A stretch of 64,000 bases of DNA from Apis mellifera. Its lineage: Eukaryota > Arthropoda > Insecta > Hymenoptera > Apidae. Position 1 is the first letter of the stretch. Each line of letters opens with the position of its first letter. Below are positions 23,791-35,350 of this stretch, piece after piece. The notes under the pieces were generated by a model that saw only the letters and a list, made by a program, of their open reading frames with translations, did no database searches and was not told the origin of the DNA. Position numbers and translations under genes: made by a program. The stretch covers positions 2,108,001 through 2,172,000 of the forward strand of contig NC_037646.1 in assembly GCF_003254395.2 (NCBI RefSeq). The letters are read 5' to 3'.

Positions 23791-24639
23791 ACGGTATAAA
23801 GATTTGTGATTAACCAAAGTAGAAATTAAATTAGAAATTAAATCAGACGTAAAAATTTGTTTTCATCATTTTTTTAAGAATTATTGTTCTAACTTTTTGC
23901 AGATTGTTCATTTCATGATTACATTTTTTTTTAGATTAATTGATTAGAATTTGAATATTTTTGTCAGGATTGAACAATAAAAAAAAGAGAAAAAAAAGAA
24001 AAGTATTAAAATCTGATAAATGTTTATTGAATAATCATAATTATTCTGATATGTTTCATTCGATTTGAATATGATAGTGAAAATATACGAAATGAATTCT
24101 AAAATTATTTCTTTACTAAGAATTGTTGTATGTATATTTCTTTTTGATTAAGATTAAATATCTTATATGTTTGAAAAAATATAAATCTTTCTATCCAGAT
24201 ACTAAACTTTTAACATTATTTAGATATAAATATTATGATAAATAATATAAATTTAAATAATGCCATTTTATAAATGTCTAGTTTTAGAAAATAGAAATAT
24301 TACAATAATTTGATTTATTTTTGTTATTTCTACTTATGCCACAAAATATCATAATATATTTGAATACTTGGAATTATTTGGAAAATTTATTTCTTTTATT
24401 ATTATAATTATTATAAATTTTAAATAAGAAAAATTTTAAAAGAAAATAAAGAAAAATTGATTTATTATTTGAAACCATTGTTATTTTTAAATGATTCAAA
24501 AAAATGTGAACATCCAAAAAATGTTATATATTTCTCGTTTTTGGCTATATTCAAAGTTCAATAACTTGGCGAAAAAAAATCATACAACAAATATTGAAAA
24601 GTCATTGTGAAGAAACTTCAATCTTCAAATCTATCATAG
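23791..24639. other. A+T-rich stretch, no gene seen
   Basis: No complex island, tandem array or recognisable element. Confidence 0.75.
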
Positions 24640-25580
24640 ATTCAATAACGAAAAAAATTTTTCAATGTCTTTTACAAAGAATGAATTTTTCAAATTTTTG
24701 AGAAGAATGCTCTTCACTTTAGCGTTGAAGAGAGTATTAACAATTTCAAACAAGAATATCCCGTATATCCCATGTTGTGATATCTTACAATGAACGTTTA
24801 ACAAGGAACAAAAAACGATATTTATTCTTCCGTGAAAAACAACCATTTATTTCTTCTATTATGTATACAAAATCAAAGGGTCTTCTATCCTTCTCTTCGA
24901 ACGAATCCCCGAGTTACATCATTATCTTGTCAAGGTTACCGTTTCGTATGAATCAGTTGGCGAAAATCCAGTGACATTGTCCCGTGATAGATGACATTGT
25001 AAGTTCAAGATGGGGTGAACAGTCGATTCAACGTGGCAATAGTCACGCACCGTAGTCGAGGTATCACGCCACCACGTTTTACTTTGAACTATGGTCTCGT
25101 TCCTTTCCTCCGCGGATGAGTCGTTACCCCCTCCATTTTCATTCGTTCCTTCGTTTACGATCGGTCGAACCTCGGTCGGTAACCGCGAAGAGAACCCTCC
25201 GGTTTCTCGTTGCCACTCCCGACTTCTCTACGAATAAATCACCAGCCAGCCTAAAGAATCGCGCTTACGATCTCTCTCTTTAATGCGATTCTCTCTCTCT
25301 CTCTTTCTATATCTCTTTCGCTCACTATCTTTTTTTTTACTCACAGAGAGACACATGGCTGAGAAAGAAAGATAAGGTGCTAATATTACCGACCGTTCAA
25401 ACTTAGAGTATAAACACGGCCGTTTTATTTTTCAGAATGAATTTAAAAAACGGCGTAATTGGACGATTGACAGTGGAAAACAAGAGCGCGTGTTACGATA
25501 CTATAAATTTAAAAGTTTTGGAGGAAATAATTTTCTCGGGATATCTGTAACGGTGATTCGTGATTGTTTTACCAGGAACG
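24640..25580. promoter_or_regulatory. Large GC-richer island with (CT)n and paired TGACATTGT words
   Basis: The 9-mer TGACATTGT occurs at 24972-24980 and 24992-25000, exactly 20 bp apart; ATTGT is a SOX-type core. CpG-rich sequence follows, then CT repeats around 25275-25320 that read as GAGAG (GAF-type) on the minus strand. No convincing reading frame. The mix is typical of an insect regulatory element or TATA-less promoter, but no transcript evidence exists here. Confidence 0.45.
25275..25320. repeat. (CT)n-rich tract
   Basis: CTCTCTCTC and CTCTCTCTCTCTTTCT runs; GAGA on the minus strand. Confidence 0.8.
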
Positions 25581-27099
25581 ATTATTTTTGAAAATAAATC
25601 AATTCGATTATTTTTTTTGTAAAATAAGTGAAGCGATATTGAAATGATTTATGAAGTAAAATGTATTAAAGTTTAGATTAAAGTGTATTAGATATTGTGC
25701 AAAAAAAATAATTAAATTAGTTTGAGATATAGGAATAATAATTAGAAAATTGGTAATAGTTTTGATGAGCTACTATTTTTTGAATAATTAACAAATGATA
25801 CTTGGAATTATTTAATAATAATAATTTGATTAAATACTATAAAATTTATTTAAATTTAAATTTGATTAATGTTATAAGTAATAAATTAGATTCGTTATTT
25901 TTTTATTTTTTTTTTTTTATTACAGTGCAAGATGAGTCAAAACTATATTAAAAACTTAAAATATATATATATATTTATATATATATATATCAATAATCAA
26001 TAATCAGAGCTGAAAAAATAAATTATTTCTTCTTAATAATATGGAATTAATATATAATAAAATAAACTATAAACTTTTTTCCAAATATATACTTATTCTA
26101 CTTAAAAATATTTATAATTATTAAATATATTTTAATATCAATCATATAGATTATATACATTATTTTGAATATTTTTTTTTAACATTTTTATTATACATTA
26201 TAATATTATTAATAAATAAATATGAGAAATATAAGAAATAAAATATAAACATTATTAATTAATATTAGGTTATTGCGCTCAATATTTTTTAAGAACGGCA
26301 TAAAAATAATTATTTATTATTTTTTTGAATCTAAATAATAAATAATATTTATTTATAATTTATTATAATTTATATATGAGTCTATTAAATAGACTCTTTA
26401 CAATAACATGGAATAAAATAAATAAATAAATATTCAAAAGATACTTAAAAATACATTTTAATTTTCACTATTTATTTAAATTATTTTAAATATTTTCCAA
26501 TTCTCGTAATCAGATAAGAAATATATTGTAACATATTGTCAAACGTTGGAAATTTCTTATGTGACTAACAATAATAAAATCAATATTGAAATTTAGTTTG
26601 ATTTTAACTGGTTTGAGGTCAATAAATTTGCTTAATTAATGAAAAATTGTTTATTGAAGAAACGTATCAAAGTGTTAATTACTTATAGATTGCTTTAATA
26701 TTGATAACTTTAGCTTCAATACAATGAAATGAATACCAATTTTACAATTTTTAAATAACAAACATTAACGATTTAAAAAGACAATTTTCTTAAAATTTAA
26801 TACTAAAAATTAATCTTATTAAAATGATCTCATAGTTTTTGTTTTACAATTATTGAGAATATAAAAATATTTTTAACAAAATTAATATTATAAATATTTA
26901 TTTAAATAAAAATGTAATTAGATATATTTATTTATTTTTATAACATTACTTTAATTACAATTATTTGTTTATAAAATAAATACTTAGATATTACAATTCA
27001 ATAGTTCTAATATTAAACATCATTTTAACATTCATAATTCAACATTATCAATAACACATTCCCATTACTAATTTAAATGTTAATTTAAAATTCGATCAT
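25581..27099. other. A+T-rich stretch, no gene seen
   Basis: Contains an interrupted (AT)n array at 25960-25990 and otherwise simple A+T sequence. Confidence 0.75.
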
Positions 27100-27360
27100 T
27101 TAGCATTCCGAAACAATCATGGCAGTCGTTTCTGATCGAGTTAGTTAATTAGTATTTGAAGCGAGCGGGATCGAAGTCGCATTTGCATGACAATCAGAAC
27201 CGACTCGAAAGACCGGAGAGTCCGTACGATTGTATCCATGTTTTGTCGCATTTGCCGAGTCGAGCCAATACCGAAATAAGTTTGAGGAATTTTGATTGGT
27301 CGATAGCCGAGCGGAATATCGCCTCGCAAATTCGATGTTTAATGGTCTCTGAAATCGTCA
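27100..27360. promoter_or_regulatory. Island with SOX-POU composite site
   Basis: A compact 230-bp island. On the minus strand, 27195-27181 reads GATTGTCATGCAAAT: a SOX half-site (ATTGT), one base, then a perfect POU octamer (ATGCAAAT), the spacing of the classical SOX-OCT composite. TTAGTTAATTAGT (homeodomain type) lies 5' and GATTGG (inverted CCAAT) 3'. Frames of 62-73 codons overlap on opposite strands, so this is read as regulatory. Confidence 0.5.
27181..27195 (-). promoter_or_regulatory. SOX-POU composite binding site
   Basis: Minus-strand GATTGTCATGCAAAT. It matches ATTGTNATGCAAAT throughout and differs from CATTGTNATGCAAAT only at the first base. Confidence 0.5.
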
Positions 27361-27939
27361 AAACACAAAAAAATTAAATTTTTAATTTCATTCAATGAAA
27401 TTTATGTATTATGAGATATGTATTATAAGATATATTAATATATTTCTAAATATTCATAAATTTTGGTAATATAAAAATGAATTATATATTCATTACTTAT
27501 TATAATTCATTTTATCATAATTCAAGTTATCCAGAATTTTTGGAAAACTCCATTTTTTATCACGACTCTTCTTAATTATGTAAGTTTGACTAACTATATT
27601 ATTATATCTTTTTATAGATAATAATTTAATATTAAGTATTATACATAATAAGAATATTTTTAAAAAAATATTCTAAAAATCTTTTTTTTTATTTCTTGAA
27701 ATCACTCGAAATCGTGAGGAATATCGATTATTTGAAAGTTATAACAATAAATAAATAATGAATTCAAAAAAATCACATTAAAAATCGAGATATAAAAATG
27801 AAATTTAAATTTAAATTACATACTAATAAGAATATTTGTACCGAACAATGCACATACAAAATGAAAATCATATAAATATAAAAAATTATATATAAAAAAT
27901 TGAAAATTTTTCATTTCTTAAAAAAATTCATGACGTGGT
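27361..27939. other. A+T-rich stretch, no gene seen
   Basis: Nothing gene-like. TTATCCAGAATTTTTGGAAA near 27526 might be a decayed TA-element end but is too short to call. Confidence 0.7.
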
Positions 27940-28830
27940 CGTATGCGTCAACCGCCACAGAATACGAAATCCCCATTACAACATTGAACGCTGTGGGTCG
28001 ATCGAATAAAATATACATTTTACGTGAAAATAATTAAAATCTCTACAATCCTCTCTCCCAAAAAATCCATGAAACCGCATCTTTCGCAATAAATCATGCA
28101 TAAATATGCAGACAACAATTTGAATTCTTTTCTGCGTTCGACTAAACCTGAATAAGAAGATCGAGACTAATAGGAAGCTCTAAATCGGAGCAAGTTAGGT
28201 CGTAAACGCGCGTCTGTTCACTGCCGTAAATGGGGAACGGGCAAGGTTCGATGGGCGAGTCGCGAGGATACCTGGTTTTGCGCTTGTATATACACATGGA
28301 GGGCCGCCGTTGCATCGTCGTCGTTGTCGTCGTCGCGTTGTCGTCGTCTTCATCCTCCCTCTCTCTCTCTCTCACTCACACTCGTCGACTCGCCACTCGT
28401 TCATTCCTCTCTTTTTCTTCCTCTTTCGTCTCCTGGCTCGAGAGAGCGCTTTCTGGCTCGGGCTCGTTTCTCACGCTCGCCGTGGGTAGGCTCGATCGCA
28501 ACATCGGCCGATTCGGCCTCTTTCTTCCAGTATATACCTACTCGTATTCCCGATCCACTTGGCCACGAAAGGGGAGAGCCAGACTTAAGCCCGTTAAATG
28601 GAATTAATAAGCTTTACTATGCATGCACCAGCCCGTGAAATACGATACCGGCTGGTGTGCTCGTTAGGACGGGAAGGGGGAAGAGTGGGGAGGAGGAGAG
28701 GCTTTGTGCCTTCAAGGCTAACTCGGTCCCAACTGCGTTTCGTGTCTCTTGCTCGTCCCCGCCCCCCCTCTCCACCCCCGATGCGTGCGAGCAAAAATTT
28801 CGATTAGCTTAAAACTCGGGTAAAGTTATT
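27940..28830. promoter_or_regulatory. Most GC-rich island: candidate promoter / first-exon region
   Basis: The strongest composition shift in the window. A GTCGTCGTY array (about 28315-28350) runs into (CT)n (28357-28373), then CpG-dense sequence and a C/G-rich purine-pyrimidine segment (28670-28780). Frames up to 125 codons are open on + (28230-28607) and several elsewhere, but the translation is driven by the repeats (poly-Val, poly-Ser). Such islands often mark 5' exons or Polycomb/GAF elements in insects; which applies cannot be told from sequence alone. Confidence 0.4.
28315..28385. repeat. GTC-rich trinucleotide array followed by (CT)n
   Basis: Imperfect TCG/GTC units over about 40 bp, then about eight CT units and CACTCACACTC. 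Confidence 0.8.
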
Positions 28831-31679
28831 AGGAAAGAAGTTGGATGTGGTTATGGAACGTTATTTGTTTTCCGAATTCTTTTTTGCGTAAATATTGTGG
28901 TATCTGAATTAATGGGGAATAAGTGATAGAATTTTTGGATAGTAAAATAGAATAGAGGTTGCTCTATAGGGGTGACTTGATTAATTGTCAATAAAATTGC
29001 AATTATGTGTGCTGTATCATGAAAACTTGTATAATAAAATAAAGTGACTTTTATTGGATCAATTATTTGTTTTTGATACGTTAATATGATTGTATATTGT
29101 TGAAGAGTTATTATACATGTATTATTGGAAAATTGGCTATTAAGTATTTAACCTTATTAAGTACATTTACATTTTTTTTTTTGATTTGATTTTATATTTT
29201 CACTTTCTGTGTAATTCTAGTCTAAATGTTGAACAAATATTTTAAAATTGTTTATTAGATTAGATATTGCAAATATTTTTTTTTGTATATAAATACTTTA
29301 ATATCATAATTGATATTGAAATTAATAGGAAATTGATTGATTTATATTTTATAATCTAACTTTTATATTTAAGTTTTTGTTGTTTCTATAAAGATTTTTA
29401 TAGTATTGATTGTTTTGTTCGATGAATAAAGACAAAATAAAATACAATTACTAATGTAATTTGTATATATATTTCATCTTTATTCATTGATCAGTATCAA
29501 AAATAAAAATTTAAAACAAAATATTTACATCATTATGTTATTTTGATGAATGATATTATAAATAGTTAGTAATTTATAAATTTAATCTAATCTAACCTGT
29601 CTAATATAATCTAATTTAAATTATACAATGTATTAAGAGTATCAAATTTTAATCAAATAATATCAAAAAAAGATATCACCAAATTCTGCCATTTTTTTTA
29701 AATTCTATTAATGATTAAAAAAATTGTTGTCTCTTTAATAGAATGATAGAAATGCTAATTTTTATTATTTAACTATTTTTTATCATTACATAATTAATTG
29801 CAAGAAATATTAGATTGATTGAAAACAGCTATATATACAAAAAAAAATCATCAATGATAATTTACACATAAAGTGCTTACAGTGATGCTTTGCATTCTGA
29901 TCAAAATTTTGCCTTGCAAATTGATCACTACTATCTCTATCTAGAAGTGCTTTCATAAGCAGAACTATCAAACATAGTTTCTAACATCTAATAAAAACAG
30001 ACATGTATATTCACTATCTCACTCTATCTCTCTATTTCATTTCATATTAGAATTCTTAATTATAAATTCTATATCGTATATTTTAAATTATATAATAATA
30101 TTTTAAAAAATATTTATACAAATATAAAGTAATTATACTATTTTTTGATTAAATTTTGTATTAATAGAATGAGTTTTTTTTATTGGAAACAAAAAATTTT
30201 TTCATTGTGATATTTGATTACTATACTTCATATCATATTATATATTATTATTTTATATAATATATCGATCTTTCATTTGTTACAGGTAAGTTCCAATAAT
30301 CTTTTGTTCGTGAAAAGCAACAATAGTAGGTAAATATATTAATTTATAATTGAATTTTTAAATTTTTAATATTTCATACAAACTATATTAATATAACTAT
30401 ATTAATATATTAATATAGCATTCTATTTATAAATTTATAAAAAATCTTCATATTATAATTAAATAAAATTTATAAATTTAAGAAAAGAGCAAAATTTTTA
30501 TAAAAAATATTATAACTTAGTTATTAATATATTAATAGTGGAGATTTTGCATAATTGAATGATGACATATAAATTCATCTTGATTTGCAAGATATGATCT
30601 GACGATGCTTCCAGTATAATCATTGCTACAATTATTGAGATAAAGATTCTGATATCTATCAAGTGATGATTTAAAACATACATGCATTTGTTTATATCGA
30701 CAATTAAAAAAAAAAAAGATTTTATTTAGATATTATCTATTTAATTAACAAGAATGCTTTGTTATGTTTTTATTCTCTAATCTTGTATACGATTAATAAC
30801 GAAAAAATAATAAAAAATATTGTCCTGAACTAAATCAATTGGAAACATCATTCATGTTCTGAAAAGGAGATGTTTTTTCACTAAAACAATGCATGACCAT
30901 GTATATATTTAATAAACAAAAATTATTATCATTTGATTAGGATGTTTTATTTCTAACGTACTCATCAAATCTCACCATTTGCTTTTTACTTGTTTTATAT
31001 TGAAAAATTCTCTTAATCGAAAATCGTTCAAAAATATCACAGAAATAAATATACACGCGTTTGAATTTTTTAATATGAAAAAGATTTATTCTAAAGTGGA
31101 AATAAAATAATTATTTTTTTCATTATGTGTTAAAAAAATATAAAAAGAATTTTTTAATTTCTTCTTTTACATGTAAAAATTTTAAACGCTTTGTTGTCAA
31201 AAAATACTTTTATACATTTTAAAATTAAAGTATAATAAATATTGCGATTAACACGAAATTGTCATTTTTCTATATTTATTTAACAATCATTGCTTTTGTC
31301 AAGTTTTATATTTCTATGATATAAATATATCGCTTTGAAATATTAATTATTAATATTAAAAATAATATAACATTAGAAATTTGTTAAAATATACAAATAC
31401 ATTAATAAACATATATAGCACAGATTTATTTTCTACTTTATTATCTTTGATCCCAATATTTAAAATGATCCATCAATTGCAACTTGTAGTTTTGACAATC
31501 TCTGTATTCCAATTACAGAATTGAAATTAAAATTTATAATAAAAAATTGCCTACAAATCTTCAAATGTTACTTTTTTTAAATAAATCTGAAATGCAAAAA
31601 AAAATGTAGTTTTATCATATTTGATCGTTTTCTGAGTTGCATCGCAAACAAAATGATAAATGAAGGGATACATTAAAAA
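28831..31679. other. A+T-rich stretch, no gene seen
   Basis: Mostly simple A+T sequence. A somewhat complex patch at 29865-30000 contains AACTATCAAACATAGTT (6-bp arms). No coding potential. Confidence 0.7.
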
Positions 31680-31900
31680 TAAAAGATCAACGATATAAAG
31701 ATACCGAGGACGCTAAGATATCTCAACCTTAAATACTGTCTTAACGAACGTAAAACTGAAACTAAAAGCGCAGAATTTTTTCCTTCAACTAACAATTTGA
31801 ATCCTTATGAAGCATGCCTGTAATCCGTTTGGTTATCCGAGTAGACGGAGAAGAAGGAAAGAGGTACTTATTATTTCTGTGTGTCTCCTTAACAGCATGG
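31680..31900 (+). other. Small island with possible 51-nt exon (31813-31863)
   Basis: A CTAAC branch-point-like word (31789-31793) and a pyrimidine-containing stretch precede AG at 31811-31812. A 51-nt segment follows, ending AAAGAG before GTACTT. It encodes 17 residues, HACNPFGYPSRRRRRKE, in frame with an upstream ATG at 31807 and a stop at 31963-31965. The five-arginine run resembles a basic cassette, but I recognise no protein. The donor is not optimal; chance is likely. Confidence 0.15.
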
Positions 31901-32479
31901 TAATAAGAATTCTTAACGAGGCAACGAAAGAAATATGTACAAGTTTTATAGTATTGTTTTTGTAATCCAAACTATAATGTTTAGAAAAAGAAGTAAATAT
32001 TATCCTTTCAAGAATAATTGCTTCTTTAGAACTTTGAGAAGAATTTTCTTCCATCAAATATTAAATCAATAAATTAATTTAATAAATTTGAGAATAGTTA
32101 TTTTGTATTTTAATAATGATAGATTACAATCAATATGATTTTTGTATCACAATTTTAAACTTTTTTTAATTAAAAAAAATACAATGATATCACTTGATTA
32201 GTTTGTATTTTAATTATCGATGATAAAAAAATATTTTTTCATAAAAAAAATATAATAATGATTTTAAATTTTCTATTCCAAAAAAAAATTCATATAATAA
32301 TTATTTCAATTAATTGATTAAATATTTCTTTTTTGAACTTTGATTATTTATTTTAATGATTAAAGCTAAAAAGTTAAAATATGATTTTAAGTATAACATA
32401 ATGAATGACATAAAATTCGTTACGATATTAAAACTTTCATCATAAGAAAATAATTTAACAAATTATAGGTAATTTTCTC
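31901..32479. other. A+T-rich stretch, no gene seen
   Basis: A 74-codon - frame (31833-32057) overlaps the preceding island and has no motif. Confidence 0.7.
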
Positions 32480-32790
32480 TTAAAAAGCATTCCTTAGGTT
32501 TTCGAAGATATGAAAGAATTAAACTCTGTGAAACGATCTGATCGTGGTACAAGATACTCCGTGTCCGTTCCAGCACATTTGAGGAACTCTTTATGGGACT
32601 TCTTTCTTCCAAACAACGAATAATGCGCGGAACATCCATCATCTTGATGTTTCATTACTTTTTATACATATACGGCCAAGTTTTTTAAATTACAATATAT
32701 CCGTAACGTTGCAGTACTTAACATTGTTCTTTCAAATTACGGTACTGCATTAACAAGAGAAAAAAACGTACATTAAATGTGTGTTACGTG
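32480..32790. promoter_or_regulatory. GC-richer island with inverted repeat
   Basis: Complex sequence. TGCAGTAC (32710-32717) and GTACTGCA (32742-32749) form a perfect 8-bp inverted repeat around 24 nt, with partial outward pairing (GTAA/TTAAC). AACATC/GATGTT arms occur near 32632-32652. Confidence 0.35.
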
Positions 32791-33829
32791 ATTTCAGAAG
32801 ATATTTCTTCAACATCCTTTAAAGTTTCGCTATATCTTTTAACTTTTAAAGCTTTCATATAAAGACTTCTTAGGACTTTCTTCTCCACAATTGAATATTT
32901 TCTTTAGTTTATATTAAATTTTTTTTATATTTTAATTATTGTTTAACAATTGTTTAAATTATTTTAATATAAACATTTTAATTTTTGCACGTTTAAATAT
33001 TTTTTTGTAATTCTTTTTAAAAATAATTTAAAATCGTGATTTAAATCGTTTTATTGTTTTTAATGAAGAATATATATATTTGAATGGGATTGTTTCATAC
33101 TGATTTTATATAGCATAATTGAAATAATATATAATTTTTATTTATAATATATATTTGTATAACTGAAATAAAACTATTTTATTACTGATTATTAATTTCA
33201 AAAATATTTATTAATATTTCTAAGATTTTTTAATTATTGAAATAATAAACACTACATGAATAATGTGAATCATAATTTATTAATTCAATAAATAATAGTA
33301 ATCTGATCCTTATCACTAATTAAATAAACGAATCTTTAAACAAATCTTTATATCGATTGTACATTTTATTTTAATATATCATTGTAACAATTTTTTAAGT
33401 AAATAATAATCAAGAAAATAAAGAAGTTTTATCAGCATTTATCACACCATTTATCAATAATTATAACGATTAATTTAACGATTAAATTGATTCCCATAAT
33501 CAATTCAATTACGATGATTATTTTCTTCGATCAAAAATTAACAATTAATTTCATCAATCAATTATAAATCAATCCCTAATTACAATTAATTTCTCTTAAT
33601 CAAAAATTAATAATCAATCTCGTCGATTACATCAATTTTTCGATAATTAATTTTTTGCAATTTAATTATCAATTTTAAACTATCGATCAAACTAAAAATT
33701 CCTTTCATTAGTATCCAATTTTGAAGAATACATCGATTATTCTCATCAAAAATATCGGCTGATTAAGCTAATAAAAATTAACTCTTTACAAAGTAAATTT
33801 CCCGATTTCTGTAATACGACAAATTAAAA
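32791..33829. other. A+T-rich stretch with ATTAA-rich repeat
   Basis: No gene seen. The last 350 bp are packed with TAAT/ATTA and TCGAT words, including the 70-bp-period duplication at 33525-33660. Confidence 0.7.
33525..33660. repeat. Degenerate tandem repeat, about 70-bp period
   Basis: ATCAAAAATTAAYAATYAAT followed by TC-TCRAT occurs at 33530 and 33600. The copies contain many TAAT/ATTA homeodomain-type words. Confidence 0.45.
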
Positions 33830-34640
33830 TTGGCGAAACAAGCAGTACAGAATATTAATTAAGGATAATTGATTCGAGAATAACCGAGGCGTGGACAATT
33901 GGGTCACACTCGAATGACTCCCGTTAACGGGGGATTACAACGCGACCAGATGACTTTTAACATCTAACCAGCTTAGAAACTTTTCTCATTCCACGAAAAC
34001 TGCATGCCCAGTTTTTGCGCCGACAGTTTCATTCGCTATGCAACCGACGTATTTCAGTTATCCAACCGGTCTTCGCGCTCCCGGTGCCGATTGGGAGCCT
34101 AAGAATTTTCGTCTTTCAGCGTTGCGCGAACTTGCTTCCCCTCGCGCGAATTCACGTAACGAGAAAAGTCACAGAAAGTTGGTTCGTGATTCAGAGAGAG
34201 AGTCAGGTTGCGATCGTATCTCTTGGGCAAAAGATAAATCGTTTTCCGCGCTTTTTACGAGTCTCTCTCTTCCCCTTCCTCCTCGTCTTGTCTCGTCTTG
34301 TCTCGTCTCCACTCGACTTCACCTGCACTTCATTCCTTAAGCCTCTTTCACATGACGATAGTCGAAACTGGTCGCTCCACGATTATCAGTCTATCGGTTA
34401 CTCCACGATCGTTATTCTAACTTACTCTATGTGAATGCGAATATAGAAAGATGGCAAATGGAAAAGAATTAATATTGTTAATGATTCACCATTCGATACA
34501 CATTGGCCGACGAAAGAAAACAAATAAACGTATCGATAGAACATTTCATTGGCATAAATTCATGAGCAGATGAGAATAAAATGTGTCCTGTTTACAAGAA
34601 TTTTCTATATAAAAGTGTTATTAGTCGTTTTGTGAGCGAA
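33830..34640. promoter_or_regulatory. Large GC-richer island
   Basis: CCCGTTAACGGG (33920-33931) is a perfect 12-bp palindrome built of two MYB-type AACGG half-sites. A pyrimidine-rich array CTCGTCTTGT repeats at 34281-34312. Frames of 100 and 139 codons on + (34038-34340, 34015-34434) overlap in different phases and show no domain. Confidence 0.4.
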
Positions 34641-35350
34641 CTATACTTTATTTATACGTCTACACCTATTATTATTATTGGCTGATGAAAGTCGAGGATA
34701 GACATATCCTCGAGATTGAAATAGAATAACAGCATTGACTTATCCTTTCAATTAAATCAATTATAAACAAACATAATTGAAAGACTACATCAAAGCTGTA
34801 AAGTTATCATTCTTTGTCACTGTCCTCAGCTAATAACTATAATGTAAATGGTAGAAGAGATAGAATAAAAAGCTTAAATACTCTGTCTAATCATCTTGAG
34901 GCGAATGTAGGCTTTTCATTGTAATGAGAGAAGTTTAGGAATGGGAAGAGTAATAGGTATAGTAGGAATAGTCTGAATGAAGCTATAGGTTTAAGATATG
35001 GGATATGAAGCTTACAAGGAAAAAATTCTCAAAGGATTTTTCTTGTAATTATTATTGATACCATTGATTCTATTATCACTTATGCCATTTGAATCATAAG
35101 TCTCTTTTCTTCTATTTTCTCTTCAAATTCTTGAAATCTCTTGACCTCTTAACGCTAGTCTTCAATGAGAGCACTCCACCTCTATTATTAAAAGTGATTC
35201 AATTTTTCTCGGACGAAAAAAAAAAATTTGATAGAAGAAGGCTATGCGAGAAGCACTAAATTAGACAAAGGCGAGTCACGTGACGATGATGAAACACGTG
35301 GTATTGGCAGAAGCCTGGTCACGCTTTTAAGCGTAACATGAGAATTTTAG
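34641..35350. promoter_or_regulatory. Intermediate-complexity region with paired CACGTG E-boxes
   Basis: No reading frame of note. Perfect CACGTG palindromes occur at 35278-35283 and 35297-35302, about two helical turns apart, followed by ACGCTTTTAAGCGT (35321-35334), a perfect 14-bp palindrome. Confidence 0.35.

Noticed and set aside
24480..24850. Semi-complex region with 65-70-codon frames on both strands, as a transposase relic
   Set aside because: No family motif and no terminal repeats recognised.
26267..26310. TTAGGTTATTGCGC as a mariner terminal repeat
   Set aside because: Only the first few bases match known mariner ends, and no inverted partner within 2 kb.
28230..28607. 125-codon + strand frame
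   Set aside because: Val and Ser runs come directly from GTC and TC repeats; neighbouring frames are equally open.
29870..29884. 15-nt identity AAAGTGCTTACAGTG to the vertebrate miR-17 family
   Set aside because: No proper pre-miRNA hairpin surrounds it, and the miR-17 family is a vertebrate one; taken as coincidence.
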